64,000 nucleotides of DNA from Actinospineispora spinosispora DSM 44797 (GCF_000429025.1 NZ_KE386836.1:124001-188000), one strand, 5' to 3'; positions 53,842 to 63,589 are shown, numbered from the stretch's first letter. Made by a program: numbers and translations. The notes: generated by a model not told the origin, from the letters alone.

Positions 53842-54381
53842 CTACTTACGCTCGGCGAGGTCGCCGGTCGGGTAGCCGACGGGCAGCGACGCGCTCAGCG
53901 GGCCGGCGTTCTTGAAGGTCAGCACGACCGGGTAGGTGAGCCCCGGCTTGATGTCCTGGTTGAGGCCGGTGAGCGTGACGCTGATGGTCCGGTCGGACTG
54001 GGCGGCCGAGTCGGACTCGGTGTCGCCGTTGCCGACCTTCACCGCGCGGTAACCGCCGATCGTGCCGTCGCCCTGGACCGCTCCACCCGCCGAGACCGGG
54101 CTGCTCACCGACACCAGCTGGTCGGCGGCGGCCGCGACGTTGACCAGCGTCATGTTCAGCTGCGCGGTCTGGCCGGTGCGGTACACCGCATCGGTCGTGC
54201 CCTGACCGGCGAACGCGAAGCTGGCGTTGCGGACCTCGATCGTCCCTGCGCGGCCGGTGTAGCCGTTCACGGCGGACGCCTGGTTCGCGGTCTGGGTGAC
54301 CTGGCCGGCGCTGCAGCCGGTCAGCGCGATACACAGCCCGAGCGCGGCGGCTCCGAGGGCGCCGTACCTTGCGAGACTCAC
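53842..54381 (-). CDS. lpqE: LpqE-like lipoprotein
   Basis: 179 residues from GTG 54381 (AAAGGA 10 bp upstream); an ATG at 54495 would place a charged stretch ahead of the signal peptide. Lipoprotein signal peptide with lipobox LTGC (ALGAAALGLCIALTGC). The mature part has a beta-rich domain (IEVRNASFAF, AQLNMTLVNVA, YPVVLTFKN) similar to PCu(A)C/DUF461 metal chaperone folds, without a clear Met/His copper motif. Same position as Rv3584, next to radA. Confidence 0.85.
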   Translation of the reverse strand: MSLARYGALGAAALGLCIALTGCSAGQVTQTANQASAVNGYTGRAGTIEVRNASFAFAGQGTTDAVYRTGQTAQLNMTLVNVAAAADQLVSVSSPVSAGGAVQGDGTIGGYRAVKVGNGDTESDSAAQSDRTISVTLTGLNQDIKPGLTYPVVLTFKNAGPLSASLPVGYPTGDLAERK

Positions 54382-54628
54382 GACTAGCGGGTCCTTTCCT
54401 GCGTACGCTGGAGTGGCCGGTCGTGTGCCACACCGTGATGACCTGCCCGGAAGCCTAGCCTCGACCTCCGACAACCGGTCAGTGTGGTTGGCCACGGCGC
54501 GTCGGGCCCGGTGCGGGCCGCTTTACACCATGTCCCCTGGTAGGCCGTTCCCAGCACGATCTTGCTCCATTGTCAACCCCCTGACCTGCGACGACAACGC
54601 ATCCCGGTGAGCCGGGCCGGGTTAGGTC

Positions 54629-54640
54629 GTGATAATCTAG
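54629..54640 (+). promoter_or_regulatory. carD promoter -10 region
   Basis: GTGATAATCT (GATAAT at 54631-54636, with an upstream TG) in an otherwise GC-rich leader, about 30 bp before the carD ATG; AGAGGACAT supplies the ribosome-binding site. Confidence 0.5.
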
Positions 54641-54665
54641 GGGTAGCGAAAGGGGCAGAGGACAT

Positions 54666-55154
54666 ATGGTTTTCAAGGTCGGAGAGACCGTCGTCTACCC
54701 GCACCACGGTGCCGCGTTGATCGAGGCCATCGAAACTCGGATGATCAAGGGCGAGGAAAAACAATACCTCGTCCTCAAGGTCGCTCAGGGCGACCTGACC
54801 GTACGCGTTCCCGCGGACAACGCCGAGTTCGTCGGTGTGCGGGATGTTGTCGGTCAGGAAGGCCTGGACCGCGTGTTCGATGTGCTTCGTGCGCCGCACA
54901 CGGAGGAGCCGACCAACTGGTCTCGACGGTACAAGGCAAACCTCGAAAAGCTCGCTTCCGGTGATGTGAACAAGGTCGCTGAAGTTGTTCGTGACCTGTG
55001 GCGCCGGGAGAAGGACCGCGGTTTGTCCGCTGGTGAGAAGCGGATGTTGGCGAAGGCACGGCAGATTCTGGTCAGTGAGCTCGCGCTTGCCGAGGGCACC
55101 GACGAGGAGAAGGCCGAGCTGCTGCTCGATGAGGTGCTCGCCACCGCGTCCTGA
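54666..55154 (+). CDS. carD: CarD-family RNA polymerase-binding transcription factor
   Basis: 162 residues, ATG start. N-terminal RNAP-interacting Tudor-like domain ([25 protein letters not shown]), helical C-terminal domain with the wedge tryptophan in [15 protein letters not shown] and [17 protein letters not shown]. Binds the RNAP beta subunit and stabilises the open complex at rRNA and other promoters. Followed by ispD 6 bp later, as in mycobacteria. Confidence 0.96.
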   Translation: MVFKVGETVVYPHHGAALIEAIETRMIKGEEKQYLVLKVAQGDLTVRVPADNAEFVGVRDVVGQEGLDRVFDVLRAPHTEEPTNWSRRYKANLEKLASGDVNKVAEVVRDLWRREKDRGLSAGEKRMLAKARQILVSELALAEGTDEEKAELLLDEVLATAS

Positions 55155-55160
55155 CGCGCG

Positions 55161-55793
55161 GTGAGTGTCCTCGGGCTCGTCCTCGTGACGAGCGACGGTG
55201 CGGAGTCGAACTCCGGGTTGCCCGGAGCGTTCGTCCATGTTGCCGGTGTGCCGCTGGTGGTCCGGGCTGTGCGCATGCTGCTCAGCTCGGGAGCGGTGGA
55301 CCGGGTAATTCTCGCGGTTCCGAAATCGGAGCTGGAGAAATCGCGCGAGATAGTCGAATTCGAACGTGTCGACGTTCGTTGTTGTGATGATGGGTCGGAT
55401 TTCTGGTCCTGGCCCGATGATGTGCGGACGGTTGTCGTGCACGAGGCGCGGCGTCCGCTCGCGCCACCCGGACTGGTGGCCGCTGTCGTCGAGGCGGCAG
55501 CGGCCGATGACCAGCGGGTGATCGTGCCGGTCCTGCCGGTCTCGGACACGATCAAAGAGGTCGACGGCGCCGGTGTCGTGCTGGGCACGGTCGACCGATC
55601 GCGGTTGTGGGTGCGGCAGACGCCGGCGGCGATACCCGTCGAGGTGTTGCGGCGCGCTCTGGCCGAGGGTGCGTGCGATCTCGCTGCACTCCTCGATGCG
55701 GCGACGCTGACCGTTCCCGGTGATCCGCTGGCTTTCGAGGTCCGCACCCCGTGGGACCTCGAGCTGGCGGAACTGCTACTTGTTGACCTGTGA
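55161..55793 (+). CDS. ispD: IspD homologue with degenerate CTP-binding signature
   Basis: 210 residues, GTG start. By position and overall fold 2-C-methyl-D-erythritol 4-phosphate cytidylyltransferase, e.g. [34 protein letters not shown], and [23 protein letters not shown]. But the N-terminal nucleotide loop (family P-A-A-G-x-G-x-R...P-K-A-F) reads [16 protein letters not shown]: the glycine pattern, the Arg and the Lys (now Gly22) are lost. The G-G-x-x-R-x-D-S-V block is missing and HDAARP is HEARRP. It may be inactive or have a changed role. The frame is intact and coupled to ispF (GTG overlap). Confidence 0.8.
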   Translation: MSVLGLVLVTSDGAESNSGLPGAFVHVAGVPLVVRAVRMLLSSGAVDRVILAVPKSELEKSREIVEFERVDVRCCDDGSDFWSWPDDVRTVVVHEARRPLAPPGLVAAVVEAAAADDQRVIVPVLPVSDTIKEVDGAGVVLGTVDRSRLWVRQTPAAIPVEVLRRALAEGACDLAALLDAATLTVPGDPLAFEVRTPWDLELAELLLVDL

Positions 55794-56263
55794 CCATCCC
55801 TAGAACCGGTATCGGTACCGACGTGCATCCGGTCGAGCCGGGCAGGGACTGCTGGATCGCCGGGCTGCTCTGGGACGGCGTCGACGGGTGTGCGGGCCAC
55901 TCCGACGGGGACGTGGCGTCCCACGCGCTGTGCGACGCGCTGCTGTCCGCGGCCGGGCTCGGTGATCTGGGTGCGGTGTTCGGCACCGGCGACCCCCGCT
56001 GGGCGGGCGCGCACGGTGTCGAGCTGCTCGCCGAGGTGCGGGCCCGGCTGGACGACGCGGGATGGACCGTGGGCAACGCGGTCGTGCAGGTCATCGGGAA
56101 CGCGCCGCGCATCGGTCGGCGGCGCGAGGAAGCCCAGCGGGTGCTGTCCGAAGCGGTGGGCGGGCCGGTGTCGATATCCGGCACCACGACCGACGGCCTC
56201 GGCCTCACCGGCCGGGGCGAGGGCATCGCGGCGATCGCCACCGCATTGATCTACCCTGCTTAG
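55790..56263 (+). CDS. ispF: 2-C-methyl-D-erythritol 2,4-cyclodiphosphate synthase
   Basis: 157 residues, GTG start overlapping ispD by 4 bp. Metal ligands in [10 protein letters not shown] and the following [37 protein letters not shown] at the C-terminus. All signature residues are retained, unlike ispD. MEP isoprenoid pathway. Confidence 0.96.
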   Translation: MTIPRTGIGTDVHPVEPGRDCWIAGLLWDGVDGCAGHSDGDVASHALCDALLSAAGLGDLGAVFGTGDPRWAGAHGVELLAEVRARLDDAGWTVGNAVVQVIGNAPRIGRRREEAQRVLSEAVGGPVSISGTTTDGLGLTGRGEGIAAIATALIYPA

Positions 56264-56302
56264 CCTCGCGCAACCCGTCTTAGCTCTGGCGCATCGCATC
56301 CG

Positions 56303-56316
56303 TATCATGTAAATGG
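56303..56316 (+). promoter_or_regulatory. cysS -10 element, probable leaderless transcript
   Basis: TATCAT (56303-56308) ends 4 bp before ATG 56313 and 7 bp before GTG 56316; transcription start would fall on the start codon. No Shine-Dalgarno is present. Confidence 0.4.
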
Positions 56317-57719
56317 TGAGTCTGCGCCTGTACGACACCGCCACCAGAAGCGAGCGGGAATTCACCCCGCTCAGGTCCGGGGCTGCGTCGATCTACGTGT
56401 GTGGCGCCACGGTGCAGGGACTGCCGCACATCGGACATGTGCGTAGCGGGCTCAACTATGACGTACTTCGTCGCTGGCTAACCCGGGGTGGGCTGGACGT
56501 CACGTTGGTGCGCAATGTCACCGACATCGACGACAAGATCCTGACCAAGGCCGCCGAGCACGGCAGGCCGTGGTGGGAATGGGCGGCCACGCACGAGCGC
56601 GCGTTCGATGCTGCCTACCAGGCGCTGGGCTGCCTTCCGCCGTCGATCGGCCCGAGGGCGACCGGGCACGTGCCGCAGATGATCGAGCTGATGCAACGGC
56701 TCATCGATGCCGGGCACGCCTACTCGGTGCCGCGCGGCGACGTGTACTTCTCCGTGCGGTCGTTCTCCGACTACGGCGGGCTGTCCGGCCAGCGTCCCGG
56801 CGAGATGCAGCAGGGTGAGTCGGAGTGCGTCGGCAAGCGCGACCCGCTCGACTTCACGCTGTGGAAGGCAGCGAAGCCGGGCGAGCCTGCATGGGGCACA
56901 CCGTGGGGGCCGGGGCGGCCGGGCTGGCACCTGGAGTGCTCGGCGATGGCCACGATGTACCTGGGCGCGGAGTTCGACATCCACGGTGGTGGTCTCGACC
57001 TGGTCTTCCCGCATCACGAGAACGAGCGCGCGCAGTCCTGCGCGGCGGGCGACGGATTCGCGCGCTACTGGACGCACAACGCGTGGGTGACCCTCGGCGG
57101 GGACAAGATGTCCAAGTCGCTTGGCAACACCCTGTCGATCGACGTGCTGCTGCAGCGGGTGCGTGGCGCGGAGCTGCGCTACTACCTGGTCTCGCCGCAC
57201 TACCGTTCGATGATCGAGTACTCCGACGCGGCGCTGTCCGAGGCGGTGGCCGCGTACCGGCGCATCGAGTCGTTCCTGCACCGCGTGCGCGAGCGGATCG
57301 GCATTCCCTCGCTGGCCGACGGGGTGCTGCCCGCCGAGTTCGTCGAGGCACTGGACGACGACCTGAGCACTCCGGGTGCGGTCGCCGCGATCCACGGCGT
57401 GGTCCGGGAGGGCAACGCCGCTCTCGACTCCGGTGATCGGGAAGCCGCCGCTGCCGCTGCGTCCTCGGTGCGCGCGATGACCGACGTGCTCGGTCTGGAC
57501 CCGCTCGGTGAGCTGTGGCATGCAGCTCCCGGAGGCGGGCTGGACGCGGCCGGTGCGGCTCTGTCCGCACTGGTCGATGACCTGCTGGCGCAGCGTGCCG
57601 AGGCACGCGCCCGGCGCGATTTCGCCACATCCGACGCCATCAGGGACAGACTGCTGGCCGCCGGAGTGATCGTCGAGGACACCCGAGACGGCGCGACCTG
57701 GACATTAAAGGACGGTTGA
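56313..57719 (+). CDS. cysS: Cysteinyl-tRNA synthetase
   Basis: 468 residues from ATG 56313, with GTG 56316 equally possible. Class Ia synthetase: zinc/HIGH region [29 protein letters not shown] and [11 protein letters not shown] (zinc ligands), [15 protein letters not shown] (KMSKS). The C-terminal helical anticodon-binding domain is complete. Not MshC, which is shorter. Position matches Rv3580c. Confidence 0.95.
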   Translation: MVSLRLYDTATRSEREFTPLRSGAASIYVCGATVQGLPHIGHVRSGLNYDVLRRWLTRGGLDVTLVRNVTDIDDKILTKAAEHGRPWWEWAATHERAFDAAYQALGCLPPSIGPRATGHVPQMIELMQRLIDAGHAYSVPRGDVYFSVRSFSDYGGLSGQRPGEMQQGESECVGKRDPLDFTLWKAAKPGEPAWGTPWGPGRPGWHLECSAMATMYLGAEFDIHGGGLDLVFPHHENERAQSCAAGDGFARYWTHNAWVTLGGDKMSKSLGNTLSIDVLLQRVRGAELRYYLVSPHYRSMIEYSDAALSEAVAAYRRIESFLHRVRERIGIPSLADGVLPAEFVEALDDDLSTPGAVAAIHGVVREGNAALDSGDREAAAAAASSVRAMTDVLGLDPLGELWHAAPGGGLDAAGAALSALVDDLLAQRAEARARRDFATSDAIRDRLLAAGVIVEDTRDGATWTLKDG

Positions 57720-57726
57720 AGACCAC

Positions 57727-58698
57727 ATGGCCGGCAATTCACGCCGACGCGGCGCGATTCGTAAGCCAGGCACCAAGAAGGGCGCGGTGGTCGGTTCCGG
57801 CGGTCAGCGTCGTCGTGGACTAGAGGGCAAGGGTCCGACCCCACCGGCGGAAGCACGGCCCCACCATCCCGCGCAGAAGCGCGCGGCCGCGGCGGAGAAG
57901 AAGGCGAAGTCGGGTAAGCCCACGGTCGCCGGCCGGGGGCGGCGCGACGAGGGCGACACGCCGGAGACGGTGTTCGGCCGCAACCCGGTCGTCGAATGTC
58001 TGCGTGCCGGGGTTCCGGCGACCGCGCTGCACGTCGCGCAGGCCACCAACGCCGACGAACGGGTCGCCGAGGCGGTCCGCCTCGCCGCCGACGCCGGAAT
58101 CGCCATCCTCGAGGTACCGAAGGTCGAACTGGACCGGATGGCGGCCGGTGCGCTGCACCAGGGCCTCGGGCTGACCGTTCCGCCCTACGAGTACGCCCAC
58201 CCCGACGAGCTGCTGGAGGCGGCTCGGCACGCCGGGCAGCCACCGCTGATCGTCGCGCTGGACGGGGTCACCGACCCGCGCAACCTCGGCGCCGTGGTGC
58301 GTTCGGCGGCGGCGTTCGGCGCGCACGGTGTGCTGTTGCCGCAGCGGCGTTCGGCCGGCATCACCGCGGTCGCGTGGCGCACCTCGGCGGGCACGGCGGC
58401 GCGGCTGCCGATCGCCAGGGCGACCAACCTGACCAGGACGTTGCGCGAGTATGCGACGGCGGGCCTCATGCTCGCCGGGCTCGACGCGGACGCGCGCGTC
58501 TCGATCGACGAGTTCACCCTCGCCGCCGATCCGCTGGTGATCGTCGTCGGCGGAGAGGGCCGGGGCCTGTCGAGGCTGGTCAGGGAGACCTGCGACGTCA
58601 CGGTCTCGATCCCGATGGCCGGCAAGGTCGAGTCGCTGAACGCCTCGGTCGCCGCGGGCGTCCTGCTCGCCGAGGTGGCCCGCCGCCGCCGCGGTTAA
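57727..58698 (+). CDS. rlmB: 23S rRNA (guanosine-2'-O-)-methyltransferase RlmB (TrmH/SpoU family)
   Basis: 323 residues, 7 bp after cysS. A basic, Gly-rich N-terminal extension of ~75 residues, then the RNA-binding L30e-like part ([16 protein letters not shown]) and the SPOUT knot: motif 1 [16 protein letters not shown], motif 2 [14 protein letters not shown], motif 3 [20 protein letters not shown]. Methylates a guanosine of 23S rRNA in E. coli; a self-resistance-type methyltransferase is less likely given the conserved position. Confidence 0.92.
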   Translation: MAGNSRRRGAIRKPGTKKGAVVGSGGQRRRGLEGKGPTPPAEARPHHPAQKRAAAAEKKAKSGKPTVAGRGRRDEGDTPETVFGRNPVVECLRAGVPATALHVAQATNADERVAEAVRLAADAGIAILEVPKVELDRMAAGALHQGLGLTVPPYEYAHPDELLEAARHAGQPPLIVALDGVTDPRNLGAVVRSAAAFGAHGVLLPQRRSAGITAVAWRTSAGTAARLPIARATNLTRTLREYATAGLMLAGLDADARVSIDEFTLAADPLVIVVGGEGRGLSRLVRETCDVTVSIPMAGKVESLNASVAAGVLLAEVARRRRG

Positions 58699-58701
58699 CT
58701 A

Positions 58702-58747
58702 CCCGTGAGTGTTTTGGGCTGCCCTGGCAGCCCAAAACACTCACGGG
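58702..58747. terminator. Long palindrome, GTGAGTG class, copy 6
   Basis: 22-bp perfect arms CCCGTGAGTGTTTTGGGCTG.. with a CT loop, followed by CTTTTG. The right arm overlaps the stop of the convergent flavin-fold gene. Closest relative is copy 5 (43604-43653). Confidence 0.82.
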
Positions 58748-59610
58748 CTTTTGACGTGCTCCACCGTTGAGGTGTGGCGGCCCTGCCAGGTGGTCAGGCG
58801 TTCGGGCGTGAGCTGGATGTGCGCCTGGGCGCCGGCCAGCGTGGCTGTGCCGTCGCCGCGCAGCAGGACGCCGCGCTTGTCGTCCATGCGGTAGCCGGCG
58901 GTGCTCCTGCTGACGCACACCGGCCCGTCCGGCAGCATCCCGACCAGCGTCGCCAGCTCGGCGCCGGTGTCCGCGCTGTGGCCGTCCGAGGCCCAGGAAC
59001 CGGGCAGCGCGGCGGGGCCGTCCACGGTCTGGACGCCGATCTGCGCCGAGCCACCCTGGGTGAGAAGGTCCGGCAGCTCGTCCAGCGACCACCGGGCAGC
59101 GTCCGGTACCGGCTCGTCGGTCAGCAGGTTCGCTCTCGGCCACTCGCCCCAGGCCTCGATCACCCGATCGCCGCCGACCAACGCCAACCGGTGCACCGTG
59201 ATGCTCAGGACGACCCGGTCGACCAGCAGCAGCGGGCTCGGCTGGTCGGCGACCACACCGAGGAAGTGGCGGGTGTTGCCGGCCAGGTAGCTGAGCGCGC
59301 CCGCCGGCATGCGGGACAGCTCACCGAACGGGCCCCACGCGCCGAAGCTCAGCGGATCGACCACCCTGGCCGTGCCGCTGCCGAGCAGGCTCTGCTCGCC
59401 CTCGCTGATCAGCAGCCCGATGCGCGGGTCCCTGCGCAGGGTCTTGGCCTTCACCGAGGCTCTCGGCGCGATGACCCACAGCCGACCGGCGGACCAGCTG
59501 AACGCGGTGGGCGTCAGATGCGGACCCCGGCGCGCGGCGACGGCCGAGTAGAGGACGTCCGCGCCGAGCAGCCGTCGGACATCGGCGTTGCAGGTCCACT
59601 CGATCGCCAT
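58741..59610 (-). CDS. Pyridoxamine 5'-phosphate oxidase-like (flavin-binding split-barrel) protein
   Basis: 289 residues, ATG start. The N-terminal half fits an FMN-binding split barrel (LYSAVAARRGPHLTPTAFSWSAGRLWVIAPRASVKAKTLRRDPRIGLLI); the C-terminal half repeats a similar pattern (PVCVSRSTAGYRMDDKRGVLLRGDGTATL) without the motif, so it may be a degenerate second domain. Substrate and cofactor unknown. The C-terminus runs into the palindrome. Confidence 0.72.
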   Translation of the reverse strand: MAIEWTCNADVRRLLGADVLYSAVAARRGPHLTPTAFSWSAGRLWVIAPRASVKAKTLRRDPRIGLLISEGEQSLLGSGTARVVDPLSFGAWGPFGELSRMPAGALSYLAGNTRHFLGVVADQPSPLLLVDRVVLSITVHRLALVGGDRVIEAWGEWPRANLLTDEPVPDAARWSLDELPDLLTQGGSAQIGVQTVDGPAALPGSWASDGHSADTGAELATLVGMLPDGPVCVSRSTAGYRMDDKRGVLLRGDGTATLAGAQAHIQLTPERLTTWQGRHTSTVEHVKSP

Positions 59611-59620
59611 GAAAACAATG

Positions 59621-60484
59621 TTATGCGAGGCGGCGCGCCGGCGGGCGATAACGGCCGACCACCCGGCAGCCCAGGTAGCACAGGAAGATCAACGTCGTCA
59701 CGTACCCGGAGATCGGCAGACCCGGGGCGAGCGAGGCCACCGTGCCGCCGACGAGTGACACCTCGGCGAACAGGATCGCCAGCAGGGTCACCACCAGCGG
59801 GTTCGCCGACACCCGAGCCGCTGCCGCGCCCGGCGTGACCAGAACGGCGAGCACCAGGATCGCGCCGACCGCCGGGACCGCCACCGCCGTGCTCAGCCCG
59901 ATCAGCGCCGCGAACACCATCGACAACGCACGCACCGGCACCCCGCGAGCCGATGCGACGTCCGGGTCGGTGCTGGCGAACAGCAGCGGCCGGTACCAGA
60001 CCAGCAGCGTCGCCACGACGATCGCGGCGCACCCGGCGAGCAGCCACAGGTTCGTCGAGTCGACCGACACGATCGAGCCGGTGAGCAGCCCGAACTTGTT
60101 CGCCGACCGGCCCGGGTAGACGGCGAGCATCAGCACGCCGAGGCCCAGCCCGAAGGCGAGCACCACGCCGATGACCGAGTCGCGTTCGCGGCGCCGCAGC
60201 CCGAGTAGGCCGAAGACCAGCGCCGCCACCAGTGCGCCACCGACCGCGCCGAGACCGACGGCGGCGGTACCACCGAGGAACAGCGCCGCGACACCGCCGG
60301 TGAAGGACAGCTCGGACGTGCCGTGCACGGCGAACGCCATGCCCCTGCTGACGATCAGCGGTGCGAGCAGCCCGGCGATCAGGCCGAGCACCGCGGCGGC
60401 GAGCAGGGCGCGCTGGACGAACGGCTGGTGCAGCAGCGCGCCGGTGCCGGTGAAGGTGAACAGGCGGGCGATCAGGTCAGCCAT
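59621..60484 (-). CDS. Metal ABC transporter permease (ZnuB/TroC type)
   Basis: 287 residues with about eight membrane segments. Family features: FAVHGTSELSFTGGVAALFLG, FGLLGLRRRERDSVIGVVLAFGLGLGVLML, and SMVFAALIGLSTAVAVPAVGAILVLAVLVTPGAAA. Overlaps the ATPase gene by 8 bp. Membrane part of a zinc or manganese importer. Confidence 0.93.
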   Translation of the reverse strand: MADLIARLFTFTGTGALLHQPFVQRALLAAAVLGLIAGLLAPLIVSRGMAFAVHGTSELSFTGGVAALFLGGTAAVGLGAVGGALVAALVFGLLGLRRRERDSVIGVVLAFGLGLGVLMLAVYPGRSANKFGLLTGSIVSVDSTNLWLLAGCAAIVVATLLVWYRPLLFASTDPDVASARGVPVRALSMVFAALIGLSTAVAVPAVGAILVLAVLVTPGAAAARVSANPLVVTLLAILFAEVSLVGGTVASLAPGLPISGYVTTLIFLCYLGCRVVGRYRPPARRLA

Positions 60485-61340
60485 GGCCGGGTCCGTCGAG
60501 CTGATGTCCGCAGTGCGCCGGAGGCTCGTCGGCGCCGACGACCACGATCCGGTCGCGGATGCGCAGCACGTCGACCTGGGTGCCGTACAGCTGCGACAGC
60601 ACCTCGGTGGTCATCACCTCGGACGGCGGCCCGATCCGGAACTTGCCGTTGACCAGGTACAACACCCGGTCGACCAGCGGCAGGACCGGGTTGATCTCGT
60701 GGGTCACGAACAGCACGGCGGTGCCCGCGTCCAGCCGCCTGCGGTCGATCAGCCTGCTGACCACCCGCTGGTTCGCCAGGTCCAGTGACAGGAGCGGCTC
60801 GTCGCACAGCAGTACCGTCGGATCCCCGGCGAGCGCCTGGGCGACCCGCAGCCGCTGCTGCTCGCCGCCGGACAGCCGCCCGACCGGCATGTTCGCGTAG
60901 GCGGTCGCGCCGACCGCCTCCAGCGCGGCGTCGATGCGGTCCCGCCGCGCGCGCCAGCCGAACGGGCGCAGGCCGAGCCGGTGTCCGTCCAGGCCGAGAC
61001 CGACCAGGTCCCTGGCGCGTAGCGGCGTCTCGACGTCCATCGTCTGCTGCTGCGGGATGTAGCCGATCCGGGTGTTGCGTGCGCCCGCCGGGGCGCCGTC
61101 GACGGACACGGTGCCACCGCTGAGTGCACGCTGACCGAGCAGGACCTTCAGCAGGGTGGTCTTGCCGGAGCCGTTCGGACCGAGCACCGCGATGAACTCA
61201 CCGGGCTCGACGCGCAGATCGAGGCCGTCCCACAGCACCCGCTCGCCGAGCGCCAGCCGTGCCGAGCTCAGCTCGATGGCGGGCGCGACGGTTCCGGCGG
61301 CCAGATCCGGGGTGTGGGTGGTCGCGTCGAGCGCTGTCAC
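60477..61340 (-). CDS. Metal ABC transporter ATP-binding protein (ZnuC type)
   Basis: 287 residues from GTG 61340, overlapping the binding-protein stop (GTGA). Walker A GPNGSGKTTLLK, Q-loop YIPQQQTMD, signature LSGGEQQRLRVAQAL, Walker B VLLCDEPLLSLD, and H-loop VTHEINPV. Energises the importer. Confidence 0.95.
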   Translation of the reverse strand: MTALDATTHTPDLAAGTVAPAIELSSARLALGERVLWDGLDLRVEPGEFIAVLGPNGSGKTTLLKVLLGQRALSGGTVSVDGAPAGARNTRIGYIPQQQTMDVETPLRARDLVGLGLDGHRLGLRPFGWRARRDRIDAALEAVGATAYANMPVGRLSGGEQQRLRVAQALAGDPTVLLCDEPLLSLDLANQRVVSRLIDRRRLDAGTAVLFVTHEINPVLPLVDRVLYLVNGKFRIGPPSEVMTTEVLSQLYGTQVDVLRIRDRIVVVGADEPPAHCGHQLDGPGHG

Positions 61341-62260
61341 TGCCGGCGACCCAGCGCGGCACTCAGCTGGTCGATCTGCCCACCCATCCACGTCACGTAG
61401 TCCATGGTGCCTGCCGGCAGCGTCTCCGTCACCTTGATCACCGGGACGCCGCCGGTGTTCGCGGCCTGTTCCACCTGATTGGTGATGGCGCTCTCGGTCT
61501 GGCCGTTGAGCACGAGCACGCTGACCTTGTCCGGGCCCTGGAACAGGGCGAGGGTCTGCTGCAGCACGGCGGCGGGCGGGTCGTTGCCGTCCTCGACCGC
61601 GTGCGCGAACTCCTCGGGAGTCGCGTTGACCAGGCCGGCGGCCTCGGTCAGGTACAGCGCGACCGGCTCGGTGATCGCGATCCGGGCGCCGTTGTGACCG
61701 GCCTTGATCGCGGCCAGCTTGGTGTTCAGCCCGTCGAGCTGGGCCTTGAACGCCGTCGCGTTCGCGGTGAAGCTCGCGGCGTCGGCCGGATCGGCCTTGC
61801 CAAGGTCCGCTGCCAGGGTGTCGGCGAGCTTGGAAATGGTGGGCAGGCTGTAGAAGACGTGCTCGTTGAAGTTCTCGCCGGTGTCCAGCCCGGACAGCTT
61901 CGAGACGTCGATCGCCTCGGCGTGCCCGCCGGACGCGGTCAGCAGCTTGCCCGCGAACTCGTCGTAGCCGCCGCCGTTGGCGATGAGGACCTTCGCCTGA
62001 CCGACCGCCACCGCGTCGTTCGGCGTGCTCTCGTACTCGTGCGGGTCGGCGTCCGGCGAGTGGATGATCGAGGTGACGTGCACGTGGTCACGGCCGATCG
62101 CGGTGGCGATGGAGCCGTAGACGTCGGTGCTGGCGACGACGTTCACCGTGCCGGGCGTCGAGGGTGCCTGGGCGGGCGTGGCCGGCTGGCCGCAGCCCGC
62201 CAGTCCGGTGAGAGCCAGCGCTGTGGTGGCTGCGAGCAGAGCGGCACGGCGGGAGGTCAT
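61337..62260 (-). CDS. Zinc/manganese ABC transporter substrate-binding lipoprotein
   Basis: 307 residues from ATG 62260; the ATG at 62296 lies inside the Zur-like box and was rejected. Lipoprotein signal with lipobox LAGC. Cluster A-I binding protein: DADPHEYES and NEHVFYSLPT provide His ligands; TEPVALYLTEAAGL replaces the third His-region and may supply Glu; GQTESAITNQV has the usual acidic position. First gene of a three-gene operon. Confidence 0.92.
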   Translation of the reverse strand: MTSRRAALLAATTALALTGLAGCGQPATPAQAPSTPGTVNVVASTDVYGSIATAIGRDHVHVTSIIHSPDADPHEYESTPNDAVAVGQAKVLIANGGGYDEFAGKLLTASGGHAEAIDVSKLSGLDTGENFNEHVFYSLPTISKLADTLAADLGKADPADAASFTANATAFKAQLDGLNTKLAAIKAGHNGARIAITEPVALYLTEAAGLVNATPEEFAHAVEDGNDPPAAVLQQTLALFQGPDKVSVLVLNGQTESAITNQVEQAANTGGVPVIKVTETLPAGTMDYVTWMGGQIDQLSAALGRRQ

Positions 62261-62279
62261 GACCCGAACGATACCGAAG

Positions 62280-62296
62280 ATGGAAATCGTTGTCAT
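62280..62296. promoter_or_regulatory. Zur-like box upstream of the metal transporter
   Basis: ATGGAAATCGTTGTCAT, imperfect dyad (5 of 7 arm positions) close to actinobacterial Zur sites (TGAAAATGATTTTCA type; 12 of 15). 20 bp before the binding-protein start and 90 bp from the divergent LacI gene. Supports zinc-responsive repression. Confidence 0.65.
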
Positions 62297-62385
62297 TACA
62301 TGAACGGAGTGTCACAGCCCACTACCCCGGACGATCATGGCCAGGCTCACTATCGGTCCCACTTCTGAATCGTTATTGTCGGGGG

Positions 62386-63486
62386 ATGACGCGTAGTCCG
62401 CGAATCCGGCGGCCGGCCACCCTGGCCTCACTGGCCGCCGAGCTCGGGGTCTCCCGGACCACCGTGTCGAACGCCTACAACCGGCCCGACCAGTTGTCCG
62501 TCCAGCTGCGCACCAGGGTGCTGGAGACCGCCAAGCTGATGGGATACCCGGGGCCGGATCCGGTGGCGCGCTCGCTGCGCACCCGGCAGGCGCGCGCGGT
62601 CGGTCTGCTGCTGACCGAGGAACTGTCCTTCGCCTTCCGCGACCCGGCCGCGCTCGGTTTCCTCGAAGGACTGGCCAGCGCGTGTGAAACCGCTGGTCAG
62701 GGCCTGCTCCTGATGCCGGCGAGCCGCGACGACCCCGATGTCAGCACCGTGCACCAGGCCAGTGTGGACGGCTTCGTCGTGTACTCGGTGCCGGAGAACG
62801 ACCCGCACCTGGAAGCGGTGCTGCAACGCCCGTTACCCACCGTGGTCGCCGACCAGCCGATGAACGTCGACGGCGTCGACCGGGTCGGTGTGGACGACCG
62901 GGGCGGCATGCTCACGCTGGCACGGCACCTCGTCGAGCTGGGGCACCGGCGGATCGGTGTGCTGTGCATGCGGCTGAGCAACAGCCGGTCCGACGGGTAC
63001 GCCGACCTCGAACGCCAGCGCACCGCCGCGCTGCAGGTGCAGCGGGAACGCCTCGGTGGTCTGCGTGACGGGTTCGCGGAGGCCGGTGTCGACTGGGCGA
63101 AGGTCCCGGTGGTGGAGCGCTACGACCACACGGTCGAGGCGGGCGCCCTGGGTGCGGCCCAGCTGCTGGACGACCATCCCGACATCACCGCCCTGGTGTG
63201 CACGTCCGACGTACTGGCGCTGGGCGCGCTGCGCATGGCGCGTGGCCGCGACCTGTCGGTCCCCGGGCAGCTCAGCGTGACCGGCTTCGACGGCGTCCCC
63301 GAGGCACTGCGAGCGGGCCTGACCACGGTCCGCCAGCCGGTGCGCGACAAGGGCCGCACGGCAGGTGAACTGCTCCTGACCAGAGGCGACAGAACAGAAC
63401 CGAAGTCGGTCATCCTCCCCACCGAGATGCTGATCGGCCAAACAGCCGCCCCACCCAGAGCCGAACGCTGGTTCTCCGGCCTCTGA
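62386..63486 (+). CDS. LacI-family transcriptional regulator (Rv3575c-like)
   Basis: 366 residues from ATG 62386 (GGGGG upstream). HTH and hinge: ATLASLAAELGVSRTTVSNAYNRPDQLS, ARSLRTRQARAVGLLLTEEL. Periplasmic-binding-protein-like sensor domain (VDGFVVYSV, VGVDDRGGMLTLARHLVELGHRRIGVL, ALVCTSDVLALGALRMARGRDL, TTVRQPVRDKG). Conserved in this position in mycobacteria; ligand unknown. Confidence 0.93.
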   Translation: MTRSPRIRRPATLASLAAELGVSRTTVSNAYNRPDQLSVQLRTRVLETAKLMGYPGPDPVARSLRTRQARAVGLLLTEELSFAFRDPAALGFLEGLASACETAGQGLLLMPASRDDPDVSTVHQASVDGFVVYSVPENDPHLEAVLQRPLPTVVADQPMNVDGVDRVGVDDRGGMLTLARHLVELGHRRIGVLCMRLSNSRSDGYADLERQRTAALQVQRERLGGLRDGFAEAGVDWAKVPVVERYDHTVEAGALGAAQLLDDHPDITALVCTSDVLALGALRMARGRDLSVPGQLSVTGFDGVPEALRAGLTTVRQPVRDKGRTAGELLLTRGDRTEPKSVILPTEMLIGQTAAPPRAERWFSGL

Positions 63487-63491
63487 CCCGG

Positions 63492-63563
63492 GCTCGCACA
63501 GACCGAGCACACCCCGCACAGAGGCTCCAGCCTCTGTGCGGGGTGTGAAGGGTCTGTGCGAGC
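63492..63563. repeat. Palindromic element, CGCACAGAGGC class, copy 3
   Basis: Nested perfect dyads: outer GCTCGCACAGACC / GGTCTGTGCGAGC (63492-63504, 63551-63563) and inner CACACCCCGCACAGAGGCT / AGCCTCTGTGCGGGGTGTG (63508-63526, 63529-63547). Best-formed copy of the three; between two same-strand genes. Confidence 0.8.
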
Positions 63564-63589
63564 TTCTGGGAAGCGGTTACCTTGTGCGG

